Assembly: GCF_001761465.1 (NCBI RefSeq)
Contig: NZ_CP017479.1
Coordinates: 2,604,001-2,668,000, forward strand
DNA: 64,000 nt
Direction of reading: 5' to 3'
Origin: Flavobacterium gilvum
GTDB taxonomy: Bacteria > Bacteroidota > Bacteroidia > Flavobacteriales > Flavobacteriaceae
Shown: in pieces, positions 46,388 to 55,279 of the stretch
Layout: each line of letters begins with the position of its first letter
Position numbering within the stretch: the first letter of the stretch is position 1
The notes under the pieces: model-generated
Databases searched by the model: none
The model's input: the letters and a program-made list of their open reading frames with translations, nothing else
What the model was told of the DNA's origin: nothing
Translations under genes and position numbers: made by a program

Positions 46388-48832
46388 CTAACTTTCATTT
46401 TCAAAAAATTGATCCAATCCTGTCATGTCTTGTATGTTTACGCTTCGGGCTTTACTTCCTTCAAAAGGGCCAACGATTCCGGCAGCTTCGAGTTGGTCAA
46501 TCAATCGACCCGCTCTGTTGTAGCCTAGTTTCAGTTTTCGCTGCAATAACGAAGCCGATCCCTGTTGTGCGTTTACAATAACTTCGGCCGCTTCTCTAAA
46601 CAAACTATCTCTTTCAGAAATGTCCATTTCCAGATTAATACCACTGTCTTCCCCAATAAATTCTGGAAGCAGATAAGCGGTGGCATACGCTTTTTGAGAA
46701 CCTATAAAATCAACAATTTTTTCTACTTCAGGAGTATCCACAAAGGCACATTGTACACGTACAACATCATTTCCGTTCGAATACAATAAATCACCTCGTC
46801 CTATTAATTGGTCAGCTCCCTGAGTATCCAAAATGGTTCTGGAATCAATTTTGGAAGTTACTCTAAAAGCGATTCTCGCAGGAAAGTTGGCTTTGATTAA
46901 CCCCGTAATTACATTCACCGAAGGTCTTTGCGTGGCAATAATTAAGTGAATACCAATGGCACGAGCCAATTGCGCCAAACGGGCAATAGGTACTTCAACT
47001 TCTTTTCCGGCGGTCATAATCAAATCGGCAAACTCATCAACAACCAATATAATATAAGGTAAAAAACGGTGTCCGTTTTCCGGATTCAGTTTGCGGTTTT
47101 TGAATTTCTCGTTGTATTCCTTGATGTTTCGCACCATCGCATCTTTCAACAGGGAATAACGGTTGTCCATCTCCACACAAAGCGAATTCAAAGTGGTGAC
47201 TACCTTGGCGTTATCAGTAATAATGGCATCTTCGGTATCCGGCAGTTTGGCGAGATAATGTCTTTCTATTTTGTTGAAAAGCGTAAGTTCAACTTTTTTC
47301 GGGTCAACCAAAACGAATTTTACTTCGGCAGGATGTTTTTTGTATAAAAGCGAAGTTAAAACCGCATTCAATCCAACCGATTTTCCTTGTCCGGTCGCTC
47401 CCGCCATCAATAAGTGAGGCATTTTGGCCAAATCGACAACAAAAGTTTCATTCGAAATGGTTTTACCAAGTGCAATTGGTAGTTCCATTTCGGCTTCCTG
47501 AAATTTAGCCGAGCCAATGGCACTTTTCATGGAAACCATTGTTGGAGTTTTATTTGGTACCTCGATACCAATGGTTCCTTTTCCAGGAATAGGAGCAATG
47601 ATACGAATTCCCAATGCCGATAATGACAAAGCGATATCATCTTCTAGGCTCTTGATCTTGGAAATGCGGATTCCAGCTTCGGGAACAATTTCATACAAAG
47701 TTACCGATGGGCCTACTGTCGCTTTAATTTGTGCGATTTCTATTTTGTAATTGCGAAGGGTATCGACAATTTTATTTTTATTTTCTTCGAGTTCTTCTTG
47801 GTTGATGGTAATTCCGCCAGTAGAATATTCTTTTAACAAATCGATGGTTGGGAATTTGTAATTAGACAAATCCAAAGTTGGATCAAACAATCCAAAATCT
47901 GATACCAATCTCGACGCCAAATTGTCTTCGATAATGTCTTCTTCTATGGCTTTTTCAATCACAAAAGCTTCGTTTTTTTCAGGTTCAGCGATTGGTTCGG
48001 GTTGTATAGGCAGTGGTTTTAGTGTAGGCTCCAAATTGATTTCAGAAGCAGTTGAAATAGTTGGTTTCAAGGCTTCTTTATTGATTTCAAATTGAGTTCC
48101 AGCATTCTTTAAATGGATATTATCCCATTCCTCCTCTTTTTCTTCAACGGCAAATTCTTCTAAATTATAGGCACTTTCATTAGGTTCAGGTGCTGATAAT
48201 GGTGTAACAGCCAAGTCTTCACTAATTTCTTTTTTTGTTTTTTCAAAAAAGGATTGCACTTTTTCTGGTGATACCTGCAATTTGAAAATCAAATAAATAA
48301 TCAACCCAAAAATTAGTAATAGAAGCGTTCCGGTTTTGCCAACATAGTCTTGTGCAAATAAATTCAATTCGTAACCTATTGTCCCTCCCAATTCAGGTAA
48401 CGAAGTGGCAAAGAAACCACACAAAACGGATAAAATGATGATGGCGAATAAATCCCAAAACCAAACACTTTTTAGTTTTTTAATCGAAAGATTCAAAATC
48501 AGGTACATTCCAGTCAGGAAAAATAAGCGAACAAATAAAAAGGATGCGATACCAAAGCCACGATAAACAAATAAATCGGCAAGATAAGCGCCAAATTTAC
48601 CCAGCCAGTTCTGAACTTCTTCTTTACGGTTTGTTAATTCAGAAAGTGCACTTTGATCAATTTGTCCATAAATGAAAAAGGAAACAAATGCGACCAATAA
48701 AGCTACAGAGAACAATACCAAAAGAAATCCCAAAACAATTTTATGTTGTTTGGAGATTCCCCAAGATTTTGGTGCTGCAGTTTCGGTTGTGCTTTTTTTA
48801 TCTGAAGATTCTTTTTTTGTTGATTTTGCCAT
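46388..48832 (-). CDS. ftsK: DNA translocase FtsK
   Basis: 814 residues. Membrane helices lie within about 28-185, then an acidic linker (about 190-330), the alpha/beta motor domains and a C-terminal gamma winged helix (SLLQRKLKLGYNRAGRLIDQ). Walker A is GATGQGKS; Walker B is ILVVDEFADLI. It pumps chromosomal DNA during division and activates XerCD at dif through the gamma domain. It lies 18 bp downstream of dgkA on the same strand. Length and order are normal for the phylum. Confidence 0.95.
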   Translation of the reverse strand: MAKSTKKESSDKKSTTETAAPKSWGISKQHKIVLGFLLVLFSVALLVAFVSFFIYGQIDQSALSELTNRKEEVQNWLGKFGAYLADLFVYRGFGIASFLFVRLFFLTGMYLILNLSIKKLKSVWFWDLFAIIILSVLCGFFATSLPELGGTIGYELNLFAQDYVGKTGTLLLLIFGLIIYLIFKLQVSPEKVQSFFEKTKKEISEDLAVTPLSAPEPNESAYNLEEFAVEEKEEEWDNIHLKNAGTQFEINKEALKPTISTASEINLEPTLKPLPIQPEPIAEPEKNEAFVIEKAIEEDIIEDNLASRLVSDFGLFDPTLDLSNYKFPTIDLLKEYSTGGITINQEELEENKNKIVDTLRNYKIEIAQIKATVGPSVTLYEIVPEAGIRISKIKSLEDDIALSLSALGIRIIAPIPGKGTIGIEVPNKTPTMVSMKSAIGSAKFQEAEMELPIALGKTISNETFVVDLAKMPHLLMAGATGQGKSVGLNAVLTSLLYKKHPAEVKFVLVDPKKVELTLFNKIERHYLAKLPDTEDAIITDNAKVVTTLNSLCVEMDNRYSLLKDAMVRNIKEYNEKFKNRKLNPENGHRFLPYIILVVDEFADLIMTAGKEVEVPIARLAQLARAIGIHLIIATQRPSVNVITGLIKANFPARIAFRVTSKIDSRTILDTQGADQLIGRGDLLYSNGNDVVRVQCAFVDTPEVEKIVDFIGSQKAYATAYLLPEFIGEDSGINLEMDISERDSLFREAAEVIVNAQQGSASLLQRKLKLGYNRAGRLIDQLEAAGIVGPFEGSKARSVNIQDMTGLDQFFENES

Positions 48833-48850
48833 TCTAGAAATTAATTGAAC

Positions 48851-49225
48851 CTATAAAAATTTTGGGACATAAATAATTAGACCAATTGCAATCGCAGTTA
48901 ATGCGGCAAAAAATACTGCACCAGCTGCAATATCTTTTATGAAACCAATTCTTTCATGATAATTTGGGTGAATAAAATCGGCAATTTTTTCTACAGCCGT
49001 ATTTAGCCCCTCAATACTCATGACTAAACCGATGGCCATAGTTTGAATAAGCCATTCGGTGGAAGTGATATGAAAATAAAAACCGGCAATTGTCATTAAG
49101 ATTCCAATTGAAAACTGAACCATAATGCTGTGCTCGGTGGTAATTAATTTTACGGCGCCCAGAAAAGCGTATTTTACGCTTTTCAATCGGCCGGTAAGTA
49201 ATGTATTGTCTTTTTGAAATTCCAT
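48851..49225 (-). CDS. dgkA: Diacylglycerol kinase-type membrane protein
   Basis: 124 residues: amphipathic start (GRLKSVKYAFLGAVKLI), then three membrane helices. Motifs EHSIMVQF and VMSIEGLNTAVEKIADFI contain the conserved glutamates and ExxNTAxE signature of DgkA-type kinases. Gram-positive members act on undecaprenol, so the lipid substrate may be either. A 200-bp gap separates it from tpx. Confidence 0.9.
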   Translation of the reverse strand: MEFQKDNTLLTGRLKSVKYAFLGAVKLITTEHSIMVQFSIGILMTIAGFYFHITSTEWLIQTMAIGLVMSIEGLNTAVEKIADFIHPNYHERIGFIKDIAAGAVFFAALTAIAIGLIIYVPKFL

Positions 49226-49424
49226 TATAAATTATTAATTATGACTATCTGCTAATCAGACCAAAAAAAGGAATGTTGTTTTTTTACCATTAAGAGATTA
49301 AGAAAATTAAGTTTTTGGGCTTAATGAACCTTAATATTTTAATGGTTTTAAAAGAAAAACAACTTTATTTTTTAATAAACCACCAACATTTTGGATTGGT
49401 ATTATTAACCGATAGTCATTATTA

Positions 49425-49922
49425 TTAAAGTGCTGCTAAAGCCTCTTCGTAATTAGGTTCGTTTGCAATTTCCGCAACTTGTTCAGTGTGTTTTACAACT
49501 CCGTTTTCATCAACAACGATGATTACACGTGAATGTAAACCACTTAATGGACCATCAACGATGTTTAAACCATTGCTTTTTCCGAAACTTCCTTCTTGAA
49601 AATCAGATAGGTTAATCACATTTTCTAAACCTTCAGCTCCACAGAAACGTTTTTGAGCAAATGGTAAATCTCTTGAAATGCACAAAACGCTTGTGTTCTC
49701 TAATTTGCTTGCAGTTTCGTTGAATTTTCTAACTGATGTTGCGCAAGTTCCTGTATCGATACTTGGGAAAATATTTAAAACTAATTTTTTACCCGCAAAA
49801 GTGCTTAAATCTGCTATTGATAAATCGCTTTGAACCAATTTGAAATCAGCTAGTTTTGATCCTACTTTTGGTAAATCACCTGAAGTGTTTATTGGGTTTC
49901 CTCCTAATGTTATTGTAGCCAT
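49425..49922 (-). CDS. tpx: Thiol peroxidase Tpx
   Basis: 165 residues from the ATG at 49922. A longer reading to 49949 would overlap the promoter box and is rejected. FPSIDTGTCATSVRKF holds the peroxidatic Cys with its Thr/Arg surroundings, and the resolving Cys is in KRFCGAEG, an atypical 2-Cys Tpx. It reduces H2O2 and alkyl peroxides using thioredoxin. It is transcribed alone. Confidence 0.93.
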   Translation of the reverse strand: MATITLGGNPINTSGDLPKVGSKLADFKLVQSDLSIADLSTFAGKKLVLNIFPSIDTGTCATSVRKFNETASKLENTSVLCISRDLPFAQKRFCGAEGLENVINLSDFQEGSFGKSNGLNIVDGPLSGLHSRVIIVVDENGVVKHTEQVAEIANEPNYEEALAAL

Positions 49923-49946
49923 AAATGTTTGTTTTTTTGTGAGGTT

Positions 49947-49954
49947 CAAAAGTA
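49947..49954 (-). promoter_or_regulatory. -7 box upstream of tpx
   Basis: TACTTTTG on the minus strand, 25 bp before the tpx ATG, matching TAnnTTTG. No clear TTG is seen at -33. Confidence 0.5.
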
Positions 49955-49991
49955 AGGATTAATATTTGAATCTAAAAGAATTTGTTTTTTT

Positions 49992-50224
49992 CAGTTTTCT
50001 GTTTTCTGTTTTCTGTTTTCAGTTTTCAGTTTTCTGTTTTCTGTTTTCTGTTTTCTGTTTTCTGCTTTCTGCTTTCTGCTTTCTGCTTTCTGCTTTCTGC
50101 TTTCTGCTTTCTGCTTTCTGTTTTCTGCTTTCTGCTTTCTGTTTTCTGTTTTCTGTTTTCTGCTTTCTGTTTTCTGTTTTCTGTTTTCTGCTTTCTGTTT
50201 TCTGCTTTCTGTTTTCTGCTTTTT
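49992..50224. repeat. Heptanucleotide tandem array, about 33 units
   Basis: Units of TTTTCTG, CTTTCTG and occasional TTTTCAG repeat with a strict 7-bp period. All frames stay open because 7-mers have no stop on either strand, giving spurious open frames (FCFLFSV on +, KQKTENR on -). It sits upstream of tpx, next to dispersed repeat A. Confidence 0.93.
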
Positions 50225-50229
50225 CTTTT

Positions 50230-50336
50230 CCGCGAGAAGGATAGGAGCAAGCTACCAAAGTAGCGCGGATAGCCTGACAGCATCCCGGAAAAAGGGCGTA
50301 TAACCGTAAAGAGAATTTTGCCCTTTTTTCGGGATG
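50230..50336 (+). repeat. Dispersed repeat A, copy 2
   Basis: Box 50230-50278 (CCGCG...GCTACCAAAGTAGCGCGGATAGCC, inverted relative to copy 1), then a hairpin with 17-bp arms and one mismatch (50281-50297 and 50320-50336). The arm sequence is unrelated to that of copy 1. Confidence 0.8.
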
Positions 50337-50360
50337 GTGGCTCGCCCAAATGGTTTAAAA

Positions 50361-50394
50361 CAAAAAAAAACGCAATCTATTACAGATTGCGTTT
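50361..50394 (-). terminator. Intrinsic terminator of the peroxiredoxin-thioredoxin cluster
   Basis: Stem CGCAATCT / AGATTGCG, then TTTTTTTTTG on the minus strand, 20 bp after the stop of the 85-residue gene. Confidence 0.85.
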
Positions 50395-50413
50395 GGGGAT
50401 ATATAGTAGTTGG

Positions 50414-50671
50414 TTATTTGTCTATTGATCCGAGAACTCTTTTCATAAAAGTATTCAAGGCTTCTTTTTTGTCGGTTCCCTGTTGGGTCATTTTGTGTAC
50501 TTCAAGGGCGCCGTACATATTTGATATCAATTCTCCAATGACATCTAATTCTTCATCTTTCAGGGAAGGAATTTCGGTCATGGCTTCCAGTACTTCAAGC
50601 GTTTCGATGATGTAATCCTGGTCGTTATCTTCAATGAATTGCGTCAGGTGTTTTATTACGGGTAATTTCAT
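50414..50671 (-). CDS. Small conserved helical protein (DUF6952-like)
   Basis: 85 residues, soluble, rich in Glu and Asp and predicted helical (IIETLEVLEAMTEIPSL, DEELDVIGELISNMYGALEV). I believe it belongs to a small Bacteroidota family named DUF6952, but this is from memory. It is 82 bp after the thioredoxin gene and directly before the terminator, so it probably belongs to the same redox transcript. Function unknown. Confidence 0.65.
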   Translation of the reverse strand: MKLPVIKHLTQFIEDNDQDYIIETLEVLEAMTEIPSLKDEELDVIGELISNMYGALEVHKMTQQGTDKKEALNTFMKRVLGSIDK

Positions 50672-50753
50672 TTATTTACGTGTTTGTTGTTTTGAGTTTA
50701 TTGTTTGTTGTTAGGGATTCAACAATAAACCACTAACTCTAAACTATAAACTG

Positions 50754-51062
50754 TTAAGCAATTTCATTAACCAATTCGATCAAAACTTCCTGTTTGTTGG
50801 TTTGGGTTTCGTTTACCAATTTTCCGTTTACGAAAGTGGCAAATGTAGGCAGGTTGCTTACGTTGGCCAGTTTTCTTGATTCTGGTGAGCTTTCAGCATC
50901 AACCAATACAAATGAAATTCCGTCGTTGTCCAAAGCCAGTTTTTTGAATTTTGGCTTCATGATTCGGCAATTACCACACCATGTAGCGGAGTATTGTACC
51001 ACTACTTTTTCGTTTTGCGCTATTAAAGCGGCTAACGTGTCTTCGTTTAATTCGATTAACAT
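50754..51062 (-). CDS. Thioredoxin-family protein with CGNC active site
   Basis: 102 residues, a complete thioredoxin fold: VVVQYSATWCGNCRIMKPKF, cis-Pro in LPTFATF, then FVNGKLV. The active site is CGNC rather than CGPC, which should shift its redox potential. It lies between a 2-Cys peroxiredoxin gene and a small gene on the same strand and is the natural reductant of that peroxiredoxin. Confidence 0.9.
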   Translation of the reverse strand: MLIELNEDTLAALIAQNEKVVVQYSATWCGNCRIMKPKFKKLALDNDGISFVLVDAESSPESRKLANVSNLPTFATFVNGKLVNETQTNKQEVLIELVNEIA

Positions 51063-51226
51063 AATTTTCTGAGATTCTAAGTTACTAAGATTCTGAGATT
51101 CTAAGTTTTTTAGAAACTTAGCAACTTCAATTTATTAATAAGATTTGAGATTTTTTTAGTTTCTGAGATTCTAAGTTTCAGAAAGTCTTAGCGACTCAGA
51201 AACTTAGAATCTTAGTAACTTTTTTA
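51063..51226. repeat. Short repeats of GATTCTAAGTT type
   Basis: Several copies of TCTGAGATTCTAAGTT and its complement AACTTAGAATC lie between the peroxiredoxin and thioredoxin genes and can fold on themselves. Possible processing or attenuation signals, or simple intergenic repeats. Confidence 0.6.
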
Positions 51227-51865
51227 TTAGTTTAAGCTTAAATATTCTGCAGTACTTTTTCTGTCGGCAGTCATTGCTTCTTTACCAGCTTCCCAGTTTG
51301 CAGGACAAACTTCACCTTTGGTTTGGATGTGAGTGTAAGCATCAACCAAACGTAAATACTCGTTTACGTTACGTCCTAATGGCATATCGTTTACGCTTTC
51401 GTGGAAGATTTTTCCAGTCTCATCAATTAAGTAAGTAGCTCTGTAAGGTACGTTTGAACCTTCGATGATAACTGAATCTGTTTCTTCGCTGTAGCTTGTA
51501 GATTCAACATCAAGAATTCCTAAAATGTTTGCCAAGTTTCTGTTGGTGTCTGCAAGGATTGGGTAAGTAACACCTTCAATTCCTCCATTGTTTTTTGGAG
51601 TGTTCAACCAAGCAAAGTGAACTTCATTTGTGTCGCAAGAAGCTCCGATTACGATTGTATTTCTTTGTTCAAATTCTGGTAAAGCAGCTTGGAAAGCATG
51701 TAATTCTGTTGGACATACAAAAGTGAAATCTTTTGGGTACCAAAACAAAAGTACTTTTTTGTTGTTATTTGTAGCTTCTTCGAAGATGTTGATTTTTAAA
51801 TTATCACCCATTTCTGAGATAGCGTCTACTGCAATACTTGGGAATTTTTTACCTACTAATGACAT
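51227..51865 (-). CDS. 2-Cys peroxiredoxin (AhpC/Prx1 type)
   Basis: 212 residues. Peroxidatic Cys in DFTFVCPTE (about residue 51) and resolving Cys in GEVCPANW (about 172), typical 2-Cys. The conserved Arg lies in VPYRATYLID. It reduces peroxides with electrons from a thioredoxin, very likely the one encoded next. TATATTTG at 51912-51905 on the minus strand, 39 bp upstream, is a good -7 box. Confidence 0.93.
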   Translation of the reverse strand: MSLVGKKFPSIAVDAISEMGDNLKINIFEEATNNNKKVLLFWYPKDFTFVCPTELHAFQAALPEFEQRNTIVIGASCDTNEVHFAWLNTPKNNGGIEGVTYPILADTNRNLANILGILDVESTSYSEETDSVIIEGSNVPYRATYLIDETGKIFHESVNDMPLGRNVNEYLRLVDAYTHIQTKGEVCPANWEAGKEAMTADRKSTAEYLSLN

Positions 51866-51904
51866 ATTAAATTGATTTATTATTATTTGTTGTTTTTATT
51901 GGTG

Positions 51905-51912
51905 CAAATATA
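51905..51912 (-). promoter_or_regulatory. -7 box upstream of the peroxiredoxin gene
   Basis: TATATTTG on the minus strand, 39 bp before the start codon. Confidence 0.5.
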
Positions 51913-51990
51913 AAGCATCTAAAAAGAGCTTATAAATAAATTTTTATTATTATTATTTATAAAGCGATAGTGTTGTTTTATGGTTTTGGG

Positions 51991-53589
51991 TTAGATTGTT
52001 GTTAATGAAACTGGTAGACTTCCTTTTCCTTTTTTGTCTTCCAATAATTGTTGGGCCGCACTTTCTTGAAATTCTTTAAAATCTTGATACATCATAACGA
52101 TTCCGCATGTTTTTTCGATGTTTGGAATCACCTGTAAAGCGTATGGATTTCCAAAAACATAAAGAATGCATTTTTTTGTTTCAAATAATTGCCCTAGAAA
52201 TTCCAAAACCGAATCTTCCAAATCAAATTTGTTCAAAGGTTTTGCTTTTGGAACAAATAAAGAAACGAGAATAGTGTCAAATGGTTGAAGATCCTCTTTT
52301 ATTGAGGTTTCACTTAAATCATCGGCATTTTCGATAGCATATTCGGGAGAAGGCAAAACGGTTGCCAAGTTTGTAAAGAAAGGGTTTTCGATAGTTTTGT
52401 AAACGCATAATTTGGCAAGTCGCTCCCTGTTTTTGGCATCAAAAAGAAGGATTGAACTATTTTTGTCCTTGATTTCGGTAATGCAATAGTCGGCAATCTT
52501 TCTGTTTAATTCTGAAGTAGTTTTAAAGTCAAAATCAGCTGCGAAACTTGGATTTGGATCAAAAAGTCCTGCCTTTTGTTTGCATTTCAAGATGCGGTTT
52601 AAACTGGCTTCTATTCGTTCTGGTGTTGCATTTTTAAGAATTTCCTGGATTCCTTCGGCTACGTTTTCGGCAAAGCAGAGAACGTCGTTTCCGGCATTGA
52701 AAGCTTCCCATTCCAGTTGGCCTTTAGTTTCGTATAATTTGGAGACACTATGCATATTTAAAGCATCCGAAATCACCAAACCATCATAACCCAATCGTTC
52801 TCTTAAAAGTTTTTCAATGATATTTTTGGATAAAGTGGCCGAAGTTTCTTTCCCTTCATTCAGTGACGGAACGGCCAAATGTCCAATCATGATGGAATCG
52901 ACCTGATTTTCGATCCCTTTTATAAACGGAACCAATTCGTTTTCTAATAATTGCTCCAAATTTTCATGTAAAACGGGAAGTCCCAAATGGGAATCCACGC
53001 TTGTGTTTCCGTGTCCTGGGAAGTGTTTCAGACAGCCCAAAATTCCAGCATCCGACATTCCGCGAAGGTATTCCAAAGCGTATTGGGCGACCTTTTCTTT
53101 ATTAGAACCAAAAGAACGATACCCAATCACCGGATTGTTTGGATTATTATTAATGTCTGCCAATGGAGCCAGATTGTAATGAATTCCAGCCGATTTTAAG
53201 TCTAATGCAATTTGTTTCCCAACTTCATATACCAGATTGATTTTTCTTTCGGGCAATGCGCCAAGGGTGATGGCGTAGGGGTATTGAGGTGTTTTCTCAA
53301 CTCGCATGGCCAAACCCCATTCGGCATCAATACACATTAATAAAGGAGTAGGAGCGCATTTTTGATAACGAACTATCAAATCTTTTAAACGCTGAAAGCT
53401 TTCATCATTAAATACTACTTTTTTCTTAGACTCATAGTTTGTTGCCGCACTGGCTCGGCTATGAAAAAAAGTCAACCCACCAATATTGTGTTCTTTGATT
53501 AAACTTTCCGTTTCCTGAATATTTTCTTCTGTGTCGTTGATAAAGACTGCAGGAAAAAAGAATTGCCCTATTTTTTGTTCTAGTGTCAT
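51991..53589 (-). CDS. nagZ: GH3 beta-N-acetylglucosaminidase (NagZ-like)
   Basis: 532 residues, no signal peptide. The N-terminal barrel has the NagZ signatures IDAEWGLAMRV, ALDLKSAGIHYNLAPLAD and KHFPGHGNTSVDSH, where the Asp-His dyad supplies the acid/base, and VISDALNM with the nucleophile Asp. A second alpha/beta domain (about 365-530) is present, unlike short enteric NagZ. It removes GlcNAc from anhydromuropeptides during wall recycling. It begins 13 bp after the AmpG-like gene and is surely in the same operon. Confidence 0.88.
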   Translation of the reverse strand: MTLEQKIGQFFFPAVFINDTEENIQETESLIKEHNIGGLTFFHSRASAATNYESKKKVVFNDESFQRLKDLIVRYQKCAPTPLLMCIDAEWGLAMRVEKTPQYPYAITLGALPERKINLVYEVGKQIALDLKSAGIHYNLAPLADINNNPNNPVIGYRSFGSNKEKVAQYALEYLRGMSDAGILGCLKHFPGHGNTSVDSHLGLPVLHENLEQLLENELVPFIKGIENQVDSIMIGHLAVPSLNEGKETSATLSKNIIEKLLRERLGYDGLVISDALNMHSVSKLYETKGQLEWEAFNAGNDVLCFAENVAEGIQEILKNATPERIEASLNRILKCKQKAGLFDPNPSFAADFDFKTTSELNRKIADYCITEIKDKNSSILLFDAKNRERLAKLCVYKTIENPFFTNLATVLPSPEYAIENADDLSETSIKEDLQPFDTILVSLFVPKAKPLNKFDLEDSVLEFLGQLFETKKCILYVFGNPYALQVIPNIEKTCGIVMMYQDFKEFQESAAQQLLEDKKGKGSLPVSLTTI

Positions 53590-53602
53590 TATTTAAAAAA
53601 AA

Positions 53603-55141
53603 TTAAGAATCTATTTTTTTTCCGTAGTCTTTCGGGAAAATTAAATAGCGGGATAAAATTAATCCTGGAAATGTTGCCAAAAATACCCAAATAAAGAAAT
53701 TTCCATATCCTAAATATTCCTGTATAAACCCACTCGCCATACCGGGAAGCATCATTCCCAAAGCCATAAAACCGGTTGCGATTGCATAGTGAGCTGTTTT
53801 TGATTCGCCTTCGGCTACATAAATTAAATACATCATAAAGGCCGAAAAGCCCAAGCCATATCCAAATTGCTCTGCAACAACTGTTGCATAAATATAGTAA
53901 ATTGAGGTTGGATGAAAGTGTGCCAATAAGATAAATCCAATGATAGGAAGATGCATCGCCAGGAACATTGGCAGCATCCATTTACGTAAGCCGCCTCTGG
54001 AAATTATGATTCCGCCTAATATTCCTCCAATAACAAGAGCAAAAACGCCAAATGTTCCATATATAATTCCGACATCTTCGGTTGCTAATCCCATACCATT
54101 TTTTTTTATCGCATTGAGATCGCCTTTGGATTTTATTAAAATATCGATTAGTATTGCTCTTTTCGGTTTAACATCTTTATCAAATTTGTGAATATCATTT
54201 TTATTTACCGGTTTTGTGTCAAATGGAATATTTTCATTTCGCATTACAGACGTAATAGGTAAATAATAATACAATAGATTTTTTTCGGGAATGGATAGAT
54301 AAATTCCTTTTTTAACTTTTGTGTTAAATATATTTAATGCGTTTAATTGTTGTACATCATTTGGTTTTTCTACTAGCTCATATCCTTTAGGGTCTATCAT
54401 AAAAGGAGTCAGCATTTTTAATAATTGGGATTCACCCAATCTGAAAAGCAAAACGAAAGCTACAATGATACCAATTTGTTTTTTTTGGAAAAAAGAGGTG
54501 AAAATCTCTTGAAAACTATGTTTATGTGCTACTTCGGCTTCAGAATTCTCTTCGACCGTTGGGGTGATGAAAAAGTTATATACGGTAAGCAAAATCATTA
54601 TTATCGCTACAAAAACCATTGTGTAGGACCAGGCTTTTGTCTTGTCCCCAAATTTGTCTTCCAAAAACCCCGCCAAAATTACCATCAAACCATTGGCGGT
54701 AAGCATTGAAAGTCTATAGAAAGTGCTTCTGATTCCGAGGAAAAAGGATTGCTCTTCTTTGGCTAAAGCAATCATATAAAATCCGTCACTGGCAACATCA
54801 TTGGACGCCGAAGCAAAAGTCGCTACCCAAAATAGCGCCAAACTCATCATGAAAAATTGATTTGTACTAATGGATAATCCCACGATTAGGAATACTATCG
54901 AAATCACAAGCTGCATCGCCAAAAACCATTTTCTTTTGGTGGCATACAAGTCAATGAAAGGGCTCCATAACGGTTTTATAACCCAAGGCAGATACAGTAA
55001 ACTGGTGTAAAAACCAATGTCATCATTGTTAATACCCAAATCTTTGTACATAATTACTGAAACCGAAATGATGATGGCATACGGAAATCCCGATGCGAAA
55101 TTCAAAAACGGAATCCAATACCAAGGCTTGTTTTCTCTCAT
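53603..55141 (-). CDS. ampG: AmpG-like muropeptide permease (MFS) with large loop insert
   Basis: 512 residues, about 12 membrane helices. AmpG-like motifs: FASGFPYAIIISV, LPWVIKPLWSPFID, SNDVASDGFYM, GESQLLKMLTPF and LATEDVGIIYGTFG. Between MIDPKGY and GMGLATEDVG lies an insert of about 95 mostly polar residues (about 250-345) that standard AmpG lacks. AmpG imports GlcNAc-anhydroMurNAc peptides, the substrate of the NagZ encoded next. Direct coupling of uptake and hydrolysis is inferred from gene order. Confidence 0.82.
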   Translation of the reverse strand: MRENKPWYWIPFLNFASGFPYAIIISVSVIMYKDLGINNDDIGFYTSLLYLPWVIKPLWSPFIDLYATKRKWFLAMQLVISIVFLIVGLSISTNQFFMMSLALFWVATFASASNDVASDGFYMIALAKEEQSFFLGIRSTFYRLSMLTANGLMVILAGFLEDKFGDKTKAWSYTMVFVAIIMILLTVYNFFITPTVEENSEAEVAHKHSFQEIFTSFFQKKQIGIIVAFVLLFRLGESQLLKMLTPFMIDPKGYELVEKPNDVQQLNALNIFNTKVKKGIYLSIPEKNLLYYYLPITSVMRNENIPFDTKPVNKNDIHKFDKDVKPKRAILIDILIKSKGDLNAIKKNGMGLATEDVGIIYGTFGVFALVIGGILGGIIISRGGLRKWMLPMFLAMHLPIIGFILLAHFHPTSIYYIYATVVAEQFGYGLGFSAFMMYLIYVAEGESKTAHYAIATGFMALGMMLPGMASGFIQEYLGYGNFFIWVFLATFPGLILSRYLIFPKDYGKKIDS

Positions 55142-55149
55142 TTGCTTAT

Positions 55150-55210
55150 GTTTATGGTTTATGGTTTATGGTTTGTGGTTTGTGGTTTGTGGTTTGTTGT
55201 TTGTGCCTAA
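55150..55210. repeat. Short heptanucleotide array (TTTATGG / TTTGTGG)
   Basis: About eight 7-bp units in the gap between the GHL10 and AmpG-like genes. A partly complementary ATAAACAACAAACCATAAAC follows at about 55251, so the transcript could fold. Confidence 0.8.
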
Positions 55211-55279
55211 TGTTTTCAGTTTTTTTATTAAACTTTGACAATTTTAACGATAAACAACAAACCATAAACAATCTTACCT

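Noticed and set aside
49966..50349. Open frames reading FCFLFSV and KQKTENR repeats
   Set aside because: They are produced by the heptanucleotide array and are open in every frame.
53589..53981. 130-codon minus-strand frame
   Set aside because: Shadow of the AmpG-like permease gene in another frame.
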